Below are positions 44,447 to 55,929 of a DNA stretch of 64,000 nt, piece by piece. Origin of the DNA: Actinernus sp. WN-2022 (lineage: Eukaryota; Cnidaria; Anthozoa; Actiniaria; Actinernidae). A program made the translations under genes and the position numbers. The notes below the pieces were generated by a model. That model searched no databases. It was not told the DNA's origin and worked only from the letters and a program-made list of their open reading frames with translations. The first letter of the stretch is position 1; each line of letters starts with the position of its first letter. The stretch spans positions 124,001 to 188,000 of the forward strand of contig JAOWCC010000091.1 in assembly GCA_030867875.1 (NCBI GenBank), given 5' to 3'.

Positions 44447-45324
44447 AATAAATACCCCTAAGTGCTAATGTAAAATAAACAAGGCACAACGATCAACGCA
44501 TTACTCGAATTTACGCGCGCTAATAAATATTTTCGGGACCGCAAGTAGCTCAATTTATAAAGGGAAGTCATACTTCTGGGGCAGATTCCGACTTCGGAAG
44601 AATGGTAGAATCCCCAAAAGGAACAAAGTATATTTTATAAAAAAATTGTCGTGATATCATAATAAAATATCTTATTTTTAATTTGTAAATTATATTATAA
44701 TAAAAAGTCCTTTGTTTAGCACTCGCAGAACCGCCCCCCCCCCCCAATTAGTTTCGCATTTACTTTGCCAATACATTGTGCAGAGTTATAAAACAACATT
44801 CATATATATGTATGTATTTGTTACATTTGTACCAGGTCAGAGAAAGGTACTAATTTATAATTTAAATTTCTTCAGGAAAATTATGGGTTATCCAACAATC
44901 TTATTTTTTTTGGGTGGTCATTTTCAATCAAAATATTGGAGGTGGGGTACTTGTGAATTTTACAGAATTATGAATGTATTTTGTGTATGGTTTTGGTATT
45001 CTTTATGAGGGTGGGGGAGGGAAAGTAGGGTTATGCATGCAGGTTATATGTTTATAAAGACTACCCTTTCCTAGCTAGGTTATACTGATTTGTTTCATTT
45101 CCACCCCTTTCCTTAGAGTTGAAGTCTAGTATTTCTTTACAGTAACAATATTTGCAATAAATACAACAAAATGTACTTCTTTATTATACAATACATGCAG
45201 ACTTGAATCCATTATTTGTGCCTGGCCAACAAGAGAATGTACATGATTTCATGCCTTCCTTTATAAATATTAGCTATCCCATGGAGCTTTTGAACTTTTC
45301 AGTTGTGATATTGGAAGTAAATTA

Positions 45325-46195
45325 AAGGCTGCATTGATTATGACTCAGTACCACAGGGGGGCAGGTTATTTATTCAGATTACATCATATTTTTATGACTC
45401 CCCCCAGAATAAACTGCTTATTTAAATAATTTTAGCAACCCCCCTCCATCCATTCAAAAATTTAATACACTGCCACCCCTAGCCCTCCCCCCAGGCGGCC
45501 ATTTCAATATGCAAACTAGCATTATTTAACAAGCATAATTTTACAGAACTGTCATTTCGGGCCGTGAAACTCTGTTTAATACTACAATATGTAGAAAAGC
45601 TAAGAATAAACCATAAAATTAACTGTTATTAACTACCACTACTTTGGTGTCTGTAAAAAGTATTTGTTGCTGCATGGTATTCCAAAACTACACAAGAATA
45701 TATTGTCCTTTAATTGTATCAAACATTATCATTAATTCCTTACATCAGGCATTCCTAGCTGCATGCAACCTTAAGAAAAAGTGTTCTGGGGGGGGGGGGG
45801 ACCGGGAAGGTTTTTAGTGCATTAATTAGCCATTCTGTGCACCTACCATTTTAAGTGTATTTTCGTAGGTCTTTGTTTGACAAACATTAAAAAAATTAAC
45901 ATTAATCCACCCAACCTTTCATAAATAAATATTAAGATTCCCCCTTCTAAAGCCTGTTAAAACAAATTGGGATCCCCTTAAAAATCACCTGCCCCCCTCC
46001 CCCTGTCAGGTATACATATTATGAATACAGCCTAAAGGAATAAAAAGAACCCTGTAATTCTTGGGTTCCAATTTTGTCACAATTGTTTTATCAGAAAACC
46101 TAACACAGTATTTTTCAAGTGTTTAGAAGCAGTATGAATTAAGGCTATACCAATTATTTGTAATTGTTGCCATTTACATAAAATTATATATATTT
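45325..46195. other. Left part of the spacer between the arms
   Basis: No gene. C/G homopolymer tracts at 45788-45800 and 45998-46010. Confidence 0.35.
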
Positions 46196-46199
46196 TCTA

Positions 46200-49100
46200 G
46201 CACACTAATTACTCGGGCCAGGCCTTCGGCCGAGGCACGAGTCAAGTTTCGCAAGTGTTTTTTATTTTTATTTTTTGTGTCGCTGGTTGGCGCCGTCAAC
46301 CAATCAGATTGTGCCTACTTTGGAAGTTCTTTTCACCACCGTACCAATCAGATTGCACTGTGCTGGTCACGTGAACAGTGGACAACTTTCCAGGTTTTTC
46401 AAGATGGCGGCGAGTGGGAGTTTTGACTTAGCAAAACCTTTAATATCAGCTTTTTTTTTGTGTAAACCAAAGATTCCTTCAAGTGCAATACCAAGATTGT
46501 TGTCTTTTCTAAAGCTGAGAGGTGTTTTACGGGCTTTGGGACGGGAATTTACCACATATTATGCGACATGCTTTAAGATACACTCGTGAGACGTGACAGC
46601 GGAGTCTGATCTGCTCTGCGATCAACACTGACTGTATATAAAGACAACAGCTTGTAAATGTAAGTAGCCGCTAATCTGAACATGATAACCTTTATACCAA
46701 TTGACTGTCGTTGTGTTGTTATTTATTTTGTTATTAACCTCTCGAAAGTGTAATAGAAATGACCCGATTTCTCAGTTCTCTGACTGACGGGCCTTTTAAA
46801 AGAATTACAGTCGTTTCGCCCCTCATGCACATGTATTTAAATGTTTATAAATTCGGGAACGAAAATCCAGCATGCAGTGACTGAGTATAAACTGAGTAAG
46901 TAATCCGAAATGAAGATTTTTTCAAACGAACGATAAATGACTGATGTGGAAATCGCATATTTATCTGTGGCGTGTTATTGTTGTTCTATTTCCCGGGTCT
47001 ATATTTACATCTGGCCTGTAGCACTTTGTATTTGATTATTATCTCTTGGTTTAGGCATTCTACAGTGTATTTAATGTGTTTTTTAGAACTGACATAATGA
47101 TATTATGTATCGAGTAGTGTATTTATCATTATTGCAAGTTTATAACATAACATAACTAAATTTGGTCCAGAACTGAGAGTATACTTACATGCAAGTGGCA
47201 CTCTTTCTTTACCTTCCCCTTTCTTGGTACCATTATATATTATTATCCATGCAAGCTAGATCTTGTTTCAGTGTTTTCCATCTGAGCTGGTCCTGGCTTA
47301 AGATATTAACCCTAAGGTTACCTTAAGGACCTACCTTCTCATCATTGTATTTCTTATTATGCCTTAATTATTACTCGTAAACATTTCCATCATCTTATGA
47401 GAAAATACATGTAATTGTTGTTGTTGTTCCTCAGTTCTTGGCGTCAGCATCGTCACTTTCACTCGGTCATGATCAGGAGTACGAGTACTTTTACGAATTA
47501 TTTGGGAATGAAAATTAATCTTCCTGCGACCCCAATGATATAAAAAGAGTGGACATTGCATGTTTATTTGTGGCCTGCCATTATAAGTTTCAGTCTCCTT
47601 CAAGATGTAGAAAATGAGCACTAGCACAGTGGCAGTTCACTAATACTAGAAAATGATGGTCTGTAGTTTACGACCTCAATCGAAAATATTGTATTGAGAA
47701 TTTAGCCTGAATGTCAGCCATCTCCACTGGTTTGTTAATAATTGAGAATTACAAATAGATATGACTTTATTTCACATGTAGAATGACATTACCTAACTAT
47801 TCACAATGAATAGCAACATTATGTGGAATTTGTTGTTCTAAATTGCTTGATTTCTCATAGTTGTACTGCACCTGATATAATTACAATGCATCAAATTTGA
47901 GTGACTCAATATCGTGCAGACTACTCAAATAACCATTGCACTTCAATCAACAACACCCATACCAAGTTTTTTTTGTAATTCTAACGACCCTCAAGGAACA
48001 ATAATATTGAAAAGAAAGTAATATTAAACTACAGAATTGAGGGAAATTGTCGCTGAAATGTACATGCATGTTTTTTGTTTGCCGACGATTGATACGAACG
48101 GGCTTCAAACTCCGGCTTTGTTTTCTCATTTTGCTGCTGCACAGAAGACCTTGAAATATAAACCGTTCAATAAATCTACCTTAATTTATCCTAAAGAAAG
48201 CTTTGATTTATACCCTCGAAGAAGGAAATGCATTTGATTTTCTCCACTTCGCCTTCCCTTGCCGTTAACAATAGGAAATGGATAATCTGAAATCTACATT
48301 GAATCTGTAATGTTTACCGTCTCGTTTTTCTCGGCCAATGGAAATCGAGATACCGTGGCGCATGTAATCGTTTCCTCTTGGCGGCAGGAAAGGGGCCAGG
48401 TGGAACTTCTCGAAACAAGCGATAGTATTGGCCTACGCAGCAATAGAAAACACCCTAACCCATTAGAAAGTGCAGTACAAAAACCATAGAAGTATAGTAT
48501 TATGGGTGCAATCAGCATACAGGTCTTGAGAGGTTCCATGCTACTTGGAGGAAAGGCAAAGAGATGAGAAACCTGCTTGCAGGGTAGGAGGGCCACACAC
48601 TTCTCTGTGTATACTAGTTAGTGTTACTCTAATGTTATTTCCCAAGTGGTGTACATGCATGAAATCAATGCACACAATATTTTATTAAACATTAGGGACT
48701 AGTCAAAAATTTGCAGGGGAAATGCAAGGGGGGGGGGGGGATTTGAGAATGCAATCAAAAAGTCTAAACAATATATACGGTAACCATCCCTGGACAATGA
48801 GTATGAAATCTTTTGACCCTTTCTCCCCTATTATCACCCCTTTTTTCAGTTCCCATGATTTATGACCCTCCATTTTTGGGGATTCAAAAAAATCTCAACC
48901 TCCTCCCCATGCTAATTTCTGACCAGTCCCTTCAGTGACAACCCTCATGAAGCCTCAATTTAATTTTCAGTAGAACTTTGTAATTAGAAGCTCCCATATG
49001 TGATTGCAATGTAAATTATCACAAGCATGAGTAGTGAATCAATTATCCTGCTCCCCTAGCACAAACCATGTATGACACAAAAATATGCTATAACTCCATG

Positions 49101-49425
49101 TATTAATTAAAAGTGGCCCAAGTTAAGGTTGTATTTATTCGTTATGCTCTTTTGACATTAAGAATAATTCTTCAAATGGCACCATTTTTTTATTTCTACT
49201 ACATGTTTAATAACACAATTCTCTGCTGTACAAAAATTATTAGAACATTGTATTGACGATTTCCTGTCTTAAAGTTTGGAAACGTAACACATGCATTTAA
49301 TGTCAAGTGCCATTTTTAATGTTTTCACAAAGTCATCAATTCTTTACATGAATTGTTTTAGAAAATTTGGCCTTCTCCCTAACTGAAAGCCCGAGTATAA
49401 TGCCCAACGGGCATCTTGTTGTTAT
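46200..49425. mobile_element. ACTCGGGC-type element in the spacer
   Basis: Begins TTACTCGGGCCAGGCCTTCG and ends GAAAGCCCGAGTATAATGCCC followed by AACGGGCATCTTGTTG, the same end types as the 55930-59331 elements. It shares CAATCAGATTGCACTGTGCT and GGTCACG with them, followed by an ATG-led segment (46404-46589, MAASGSFDLAKPLISAFFLC...) of unknown function. A segment at 48262-48355 is an inverted copy of 41572-41650. Confidence 0.5.
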
Positions 49426-49429
49426 ATAA

Positions 49430-50060
49430 AAGCTAGCTCAGAATTATGCTTGTACATGCATTTTTATTCGCTTTTGAAACACTCACATTTACAATAATTT
49501 TTGGCTGTGTTTAAAGGTTTTTTCAACAATAAACAGATAGTGCACAACCTTCTGATTAATTAGTCAATTAAGCTTTAATAAATAATAGTGTTATCAGAGT
49601 ATATAATCTATAAACAATAATGCACATGTATGAATGTCAATTAAGACCTCATGCAGGTATACCTGATTTAGTTAATGATATTAGTTAAGGGTGTAAATAC
49701 ATACTATATATATATAATTATATATATAAAATTAACTGAGGGAAACAAATTAAACTGCTAAATGTATGTAAAATACCACAGGCAGTAATAGGAAATAAAA
49801 CAACAATTTGATTAATTACCATTAATGAATTGATCATTATTATTTAACACAACTTTTAAATTTTAAATGCATGTAAGTGTGTGCTCAGTATATTATAATA
49901 TTATATATAAATGGGAAACATACATGCATGACTGGCCTACTACTAACACTTGAAAAATACTGTGTTTTAATAGTTAATATGTTTTCTGACAATTACAATT
50001 TTACAGTATTACAGCTAGGGTTTTTTATTTCTTTAATCCACCTAATTTACCTTTTACATG
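49430..50060. other. Right part of the spacer
   Basis: AT-rich, no recognised features. Confidence 0.35.
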
Positions 50061-50228
50061 TACTTCAAATTCCAATATCACAACTAGAAAAGTTCAAAAG
50101 CTCCAAGGGGTAGCTTATTTATGAAGTCATGAGGTCATGACTACATCCTCTTGTTGGCTGGCACAAAATAATGGGTTCAAGCCTGTGTTGGTTAATAATT
50201 AAAGTAAGTACATTTTATTATATTTATT

Positions 50229-52320
50229 GCGTTCGACGAAGGAGAACGCATACTAATCTTGCAGTGGACTCCCTGTGGTCATGTGTGGGCTACCTGTGCT
50301 TCTCTAGGCGAAAGAAATCGAGATTTGTGTATGTCCTCATGTTTGTACTTTTTGGAATAAATTATCTCGGCCGGGGAACTGGTAACTACACGTACACGAT
50401 GCGAGCGGCCATTTTGGTGAATGCCAGCATGGCTTCTGTTTTGTTTCGCGATCGGTTAGTTACTTGCCTTATTTTCCGACAATCCAATGCAATGATGTTT
50501 CAAAGGTTCGCAAATACAATTGAGCAAAGCCTGAGGAAAGTGTGTAGTACATCTGGAGGACCTTGAACATTCAACTCGGCCATAATTATTTATTTATGCT
50601 GAACCCGAAACCGAGTGAACTTGCTGTGCTGTTCGGTTTGCCGATATCAAAACTGCAAACGGTCAAGATGCTATAAATCATACCTGAAGGCTGAATACAT
50701 GGATATTAATATTTCAGTGTGAGTTGTCAAGAAGCTTTTTAAATACTACACGTGTGCATCGTGGTGGTTTGAAGGGCCGTTTACACGACTGGAAAAAATG
50801 GCACGGCCCGGATAAAAACTAGAACGGCTCGGATAATTTCATTCGTGTAAACGATCCGTACCCTACTTTTACCCGTGCCAATTTTACCCGTTATGGGACC
50901 ATAGGCGCCTATGGTCCCGAAACGGAACGGAACGGATAAGACTGGGTTCGGTACCCATGTTTTCAGTTCCGGTGCATCGTGTAAACGCTTACGTACCCGT
51001 TCCATTGCTTTTTTCTGAGCCTGCACTGTTTTGTTCTCAGTTGTTTATTTCTGTCCGCATGCGTATTTAGCTCCACTTTCTCGCAATATGGCGGACGATA
51101 TAAACGAGTGAACGGGAAGAGCATGAAAATGAAGGAAAACATGTTATCTTCTAAGGAGTCTCTTTTTCTAAGCGTTATATCTGGGGTTTTTTATGCAACT
51201 TCAAAGTAGAACTAACCGATTTTCTTCTTAAAAGAAACATAAAGTACACAGCCTTACCTCGTCAATCGCCATTTTATTTTACAAGCGTCATGTGCGACGC
51301 ATACGAATGACAGTGATCTAAACATTGTCATGGGCTCAACCACGGTCCGGTCTCGGAAATATTCTCGTGTAAACAGCCCTTGCCGTTCCACCTAGGCTTG
51401 CGGACCGGTGCCACTTTTATCCGAACCGTTTCAAGATATTTCTCGTGTAAATGGGCAAATGTTCATAGAACCGGTACTTCTCTCTATCCGAGCCGTTCCT
51501 TTTTTTCTGTCGTATAAACGGGCCTTCAAACATGGTCTGTTTTGTCGGCGCGGTTAAATACGACATCAGCGAACTTGAGTCAAATCAACTCACCATAATT
51601 TGTAAACAACCGAGTGAATTCTGTTGGCTTGCTCGCTGTACTGGATTCTGCTTTTCGCTGTACATACAGATACCGAAACTACAAACAGTAAAATGACCTG
51701 GGTGAAGAGAAACAAGGTCTGAGTTTTCTAGATACGCGTAATCGCCGTATCTTGTGTGAGTTGCGACACTGTGTACATCTACTACAATACATCTACATTC
51801 AGACAGAGAGTTAATCTATACCGACACTTTGATATGCCAAGGAACTGGAATACCAACACAGTACAAGGTGAGGGAAATTTAAAGTACTGACTTCATTGCT
51901 GTGTTCAATTAATCTACACTGAATTTCTAACGGACCTGAAACAAGGCAGATCAAAGCGATCAAAGCCAACATTGACCATAAATAATTCTGGAACTATAAA
52001 CAATGGCGCTCAATATTTTGCAGCCAACCTTGTTCTCACTTGAAAAATACCCGGGAAACATAATGTGAATGATGTATACATATAGCCCCATAAGCATCGC
52101 ATCCAATTATTTAATGTTACACAAAGATAATTACAGTTTTATACCCAGATGCATCCCCTTGTATATTAACATATAAGTCAAGACATCAAAATTTTCACAT
52201 TAGTTAAAAAACAAGCACTTTTGATCAGGATTACGTACACTGTCCACATCATTGCAGCAATTTTTCAGCTTTTCAGACTGTTACCACAGTGCTTTCTCTT
52301 TCAAAAAATATGTCGAACGC
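50229..52320. mobile_element. 2.1-kb insertion in the right arm
   Basis: Sequence absent from the left arm, bounded by GCGTTCGAC (50229-50237) and GTCGAACGC (52312-52320). It contains the MITE at 50770-51533 and two diverged copies of a segment with ACCGAGTGAA...TTGCTGTGCTGTTC-like text (near 50605 and 51613). An ATG-led frame at 50397-50566 (MRAAILVNASMASVLFRDRL) is not recognised. Confidence 0.5.
50770..51533. mobile_element. MITE with TTTGAAGGSCCGTTTA ends
   Basis: TTTGAAGGGCCGTTTACACG at the left and, reversed, TTTGAAGGCCCGTTTATACG at the right, followed on both sides by AACGGCTCGGAT and CACGGCCCGGAT-type words that recur inside in both orientations. Non-coding. Confidence 0.75.
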
Positions 52321-52664
52321 ACTTTGATAATCTATGATTACTTCTAGTTGTAATTATATTGTTACTCAGTAAAGAAATATGAGACTTCAACTAAGGAAAG
52401 GGGTTGAACTGAAACAAATCAGCATACCAAGGAAGGGGTAGGGTAGGGTTATGATTAAGTGCAATTGTTAAAGTTACCCAAAATTACAATCAAAATACCC
52501 TTACTCTTTCTCCACCAGGTACAAATGTAACAATGTGTACATAGTACATATATATGAATTTGTTTTTTTATATAACTCTGCATAAAGTATTGGAAAAGTA
52601 AAAAAAATTTATAAGATCTAAGGGGGGGGGGGGGGGTGCTATACTTTTTTAAATTATATTAATT

Positions 52665-53847
52665 ATATTTAATGTGGCAACACAAGAACTTAAAAAATCA
52701 GCACTGAAGGCAATGTTTAAACTAAAAAAAGAAATGGGATCCCACTTTAGATCTGATATTAAACTGACAATCAAACTCTTCGACACTTTGATAAAACCAA
52801 TCTTGCTCTATGGAAGCGAAATCTGGGGGACCGATAGCAAAAGATCTAACGAAAATGATCCGATAGAAATAGTGCATACAAAATTTTGCAAGTTACTATT
52901 AGGAACCAGCAGAACATCAGTCAATAATGGATGTAGAGCAGAGCTTGGTAGATATCCTTTGAGATGTGAATTAACATTCAGAAGTATTAACTATTGGACA
53001 AAATTGTTAACCAGGGACGAGCCAATGCTTACAAAAAATATGTATCTCGACAGTATGCAATCAAGCAACCCAGTTTTTTGGAGTTACAAAATTAAGCGAA
53101 CCGTACAAAGCCTAGGCTATGGTGATATATGGATACTCCAAAATAATACTCCAGATTTTAGGGAATTTCTGAAGAATATAAAGCAACGCCTAAAAGACAC
53201 AGAACTACAAATTTGGTTAAGTGATATATTTAATGACCAACGACAGAATCCAAACCAGAGTAACAAACTACGAGTTTATCGAACATTCAAAACGAAGTAT
53301 GAATTCGAAAACTATTTGGATCTTGTCAGAAACATCAAACATAGAATTACGTTCACCAAATTAAGAATAAGCAATCATTGCCTTCAAATTGAAAAAGGAA
53401 GACACCTTAAACCTTATCTAAAACCAGAAGAACGAATTTGCCCAACATGCAAACAAGAAATGGAAGACGAAATTCACTTCCTGCTGAGATGCAAAACTTA
53501 CCAGACAATCAGGCATGATTTCTTTTCCTCCTTAAAAACTCTAACGAAATTAGATAGCAGAAAAATGACAGAAAAAGAACTATTTTCGGTAATCATTGAT
53601 CCCCCGAGACAAGTCACAACAATAGCAGCAAAATATGTCTATGATTGTATGGACATGCGATCCACCATAATTTCAGCACAAATAATGTAAGCTAATTTAA
53701 TGATAACTAACTATATATATATTATATTTTTAAGATTACAGAACAATCTATCCGTCATTAACCAACTTTTTAAATTTGTTAGCAGTCATCTGATGTACCA
53801 ATGTAGTACAAAGAGCTAATGAATAAAGTCTGTCTGTCTGTCTATAC
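52665..53847 (+). mobile_element. 5'-truncated LINE
   Basis: Carries a single intact 338-codon frame (52674-53690) and ends in AATAAAGTCTGTCTGTCTGTC, a LINE-like short-repeat tail. The left arm of the inverted repeat lacks it: there TTTTTAATTTGTA continues directly into AATTATATTA, which fixes the insertion site. Confidence 0.85.
52674..53690 (+). CDS. LINE ORF2 C-terminal region
   Basis: An open frame of 338 codons, in which MATQ is only the first Met. The start KSALKAMFKLKKEMG and LFDTLIKPILLYGSEIWG are the thumb/post-RT region that follows the catalytic palm in L2- and RTE-like LINEs. The C-terminus has a CCHC-type knuckle (ICPTCKQEMEDEIHFLLRCK). No RT catalytic box, since the copy is 5'-truncated. 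It cannot move by itself. The intact frame suggests recent insertion. Confidence 0.8.
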   Translation: MATQELKKSALKAMFKLKKEMGSHFRSDIKLTIKLFDTLIKPILLYGSEIWGTDSKRSNENDPIEIVHTKFCKLLLGTSRTSVNNGCRAELGRYPLRCELTFRSINYWTKLLTRDEPMLTKNMYLDSMQSSNPVFWSYKIKRTVQSLGYGDIWILQNNTPDFREFLKNIKQRLKDTELQIWLSDIFNDQRQNPNQSNKLRVYRTFKTKYEFENYLDLVRNIKHRITFTKLRISNHCLQIEKGRHLKPYLKPEERICPTCKQEMEDEIHFLLRCKTYQTIRHDFFSSLKTLTKLDSRKMTEKELFSVIIDPPRQVTTIAAKYVYDCMDMRSTIISAQIM

Positions 53848-54863
53848 AAATTAAAAATAATATTTCTTATGAAATTACGACAAAATGTTTATAAAATATA
53901 CTGTGTTCCTTTTTTCCTTACGTAGGGAAATTCGTTTTTTTTTAACATTCACTTTGTTTTAGCACTTAATTAGGGTATTTATTACCTTTCATATTTCAGA
54001 AGATCCTATTGATCCCTCTGAAGAGAATAATCGCTTTGCACAATTGGGAAAAGAATCATAAGTAATTAAAGATTACAAGGTCTTATAATTTTTAATAAGG
54101 AAACTTAAAATTATCACCTTTCATCAACTTGCAGCTTTTCGAATATATGTCCGGAAACTACGCAAAAATGTCTCGAAGGTATAAACGCTTACGAGCAAGT
54201 ACTGAATTGCACTTACTTTCATGATGACCGTTCGGGAAACAAGAGTTGTCGAGATTTTTCAAAACCCTTATTCGCGGCTCCAGCGGTTAGAAAAATCCAG
54301 GTTTAATAGTATTAAAGAATACTGAAAATCACACGATCCCGCGCAAAAGCCGGTGCCGAAATTCGTAATCTTCCGCGAAAATGAAACTGCCGCCAGCCAC
54401 CCACTGCGTATTTATTTCTTACTGATCCACTCCTTCCTTTATTATGGCAACATCACGTGGTTTCTTGAATTACGTCGACGCAGTTGTCAAAATTTTACTA
54501 GCACCACCCCGAGAACAATTTCCTTTCCCCAAGTCCGCCATCTTTGTCCGCCATCTTGGATTGGGCGCGCAAGGCCTCATGGTAAAGTTGCTTATTGATC
54601 TGAACTGAGGCCCAAAAAAAAAAATTTGCCCGCCGAGGCTATTGATATTGCTTCTGGTTGATCGTCTCCCACAGCCATTCGCTTTGCAAAAAGAGCTCTT
54701 GAACATGGACTTTCTTTTCGTTTTGAATAACTAGACGATATCTGAAGAAGAATTTCGTTTGTTCCCTGCAAATTTATGTGAGGCCGACTTTTACTTGAAA
54801 TTCGAGAAAAATAATTATTCCCAGACTTGAAATGCAGCAGTTCCATGAACGATAATCCTGAAC

Positions 54864-54889
54864 TAAGGGGCCCCGACCATTTGACTTTT

Positions 54890-54931
<42 letters not shown>

Positions 54932-55133
54932 GTTCTTGTCTGTGCTCGATTTATTTTTCTTTAGCAGTGTTGTTGCACGAATTTTTTTTGCCGAAAAAAG
55001 CGGAGCCAGAACAAAGCTTTCCGCTTGCAGGATATTTTTTTTCGACACCGTTGGCTTGCAGGATATTTTTTTTCAAAAACACCCCCCCCCCCCCCCCCCC
55101 CCCCCCCCTCAAAAGTCAAATGTCGGCCCTAAG
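54864..55133. mobile_element. MITE with homopolymer G/C arms
   Basis: CCGACCATTTGACTTTTGAG plus about 40 G at the left, about 27 C plus CTCAAAAGTCAAATGTCGG at the right. The two homopolymers are extensions of the TIRs, so the single-stranded element can pair through G:C arms. Interior has two GCTTGCAGGATATTTTTTTT copies. Confidence 0.7.
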
Positions 55134-55609
55134 GTCAACATAACCGCTAAGCCAATCAGCACCCGCTATGAGGCACCAGCCAATCAGCGACTGGTTACAG
55201 CATTCCTGTAACTATCCACGTGACCTAGAACACGATTAACTCATCCGTAGTACAGACCACCTTTTCCTTCCTTTGAAGGGATTACGGAGGTCTGTGTACA
55301 GGCTAAAGCAAGAGACGACGGTGATCGGGGAGTTCACAACATTGCTCGTTGGCTCGGAAGTCATTGTAACTGCTACCCTAGACTTTCTCAAAGTCCTTCT
55401 TTAATAGCCCCTCGCTTCGATTCTCGCGCTCGCTTTTTGACCCAGTAATCGCCTTACCCAGTGACTAAGCGAGTTCGACTTGGAGCAAGTCTACTGCTAC
55501 CCTGACCTCCATGCCAAATAAGCTCTGGCTTCGGCCCGTTTACTTTCTGTAATTTATCGACCTATCGCTTCATGATTATTCAGAAATAAATTGTATTTGT
55601 ATTGTATTG

Positions 55610-55928
55610 AATATTCAGTATGCCTTTCGTACTATACCAGACTTGGATCATCCTCAAATAATCTACTGCAAGTTCGTCTGTAGAGCTCAAAACGTACGGC
55701 GAACGGGCATTTTCCGCTGCAGCCCAAAAACTATGGAACTCACTTCCAACTTGAAGTTTTAAGAGAAGTATTAACACAATTATTTTTAATCCTATAGCCA
55801 TTTATTATTGTATACAGTACTTCACATATTTCCAATATTTCTTATTCTATTTTTAAACTATTTTACTTTTTAATTAACATTATCGTAAAGCGCCATTGGG
55901 CTAAATGGAAATGGCGCTATAAAAACAT
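55610..55928 (+). pseudogene. LINE tail fragment
   Basis: Near 55680 the plus strand reads RTYGERAFSAAAQKLWNSLP, the standard end of many LINE ORF2 proteins. It is followed by a 3' end with a hairpin-forming AAAGCGCCATT...AATGGCGCTATAAAAA. No RT core. Confidence 0.65.
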
Positions 55929-55929
55929 G

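Larger units (their letters stand above)
41470..55305. mobile_element. 13.8-kb inverted-repeat element with 9-bp flanks
   Basis: The left terminus TAGCCTGTACACAGACCTCC and right terminus GGAGGTCTGTGTACAGGCTA are exact inverted repeats for about 85 bp. The flanks CAGCAAGAG (41461-41469) and AAGCAAGAG (55306-55314) match at 8 of 9 positions. Inside, long arms (41848-45320 and 50061-54640) are inverted copies of each other, each with private insertions. The first seven bases, TAGCCTG, are those of the 9568-10806 element. No transposase was recognised. It may be one giant foldback transposon or a composite. Confidence 0.65.

Noticed and set aside
48294..48596. 100-codon minus-strand frame with a hydrophobic stretch
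   Set aside because: Overlaps an inverted-repeat segment of the large element and shows no known motif.
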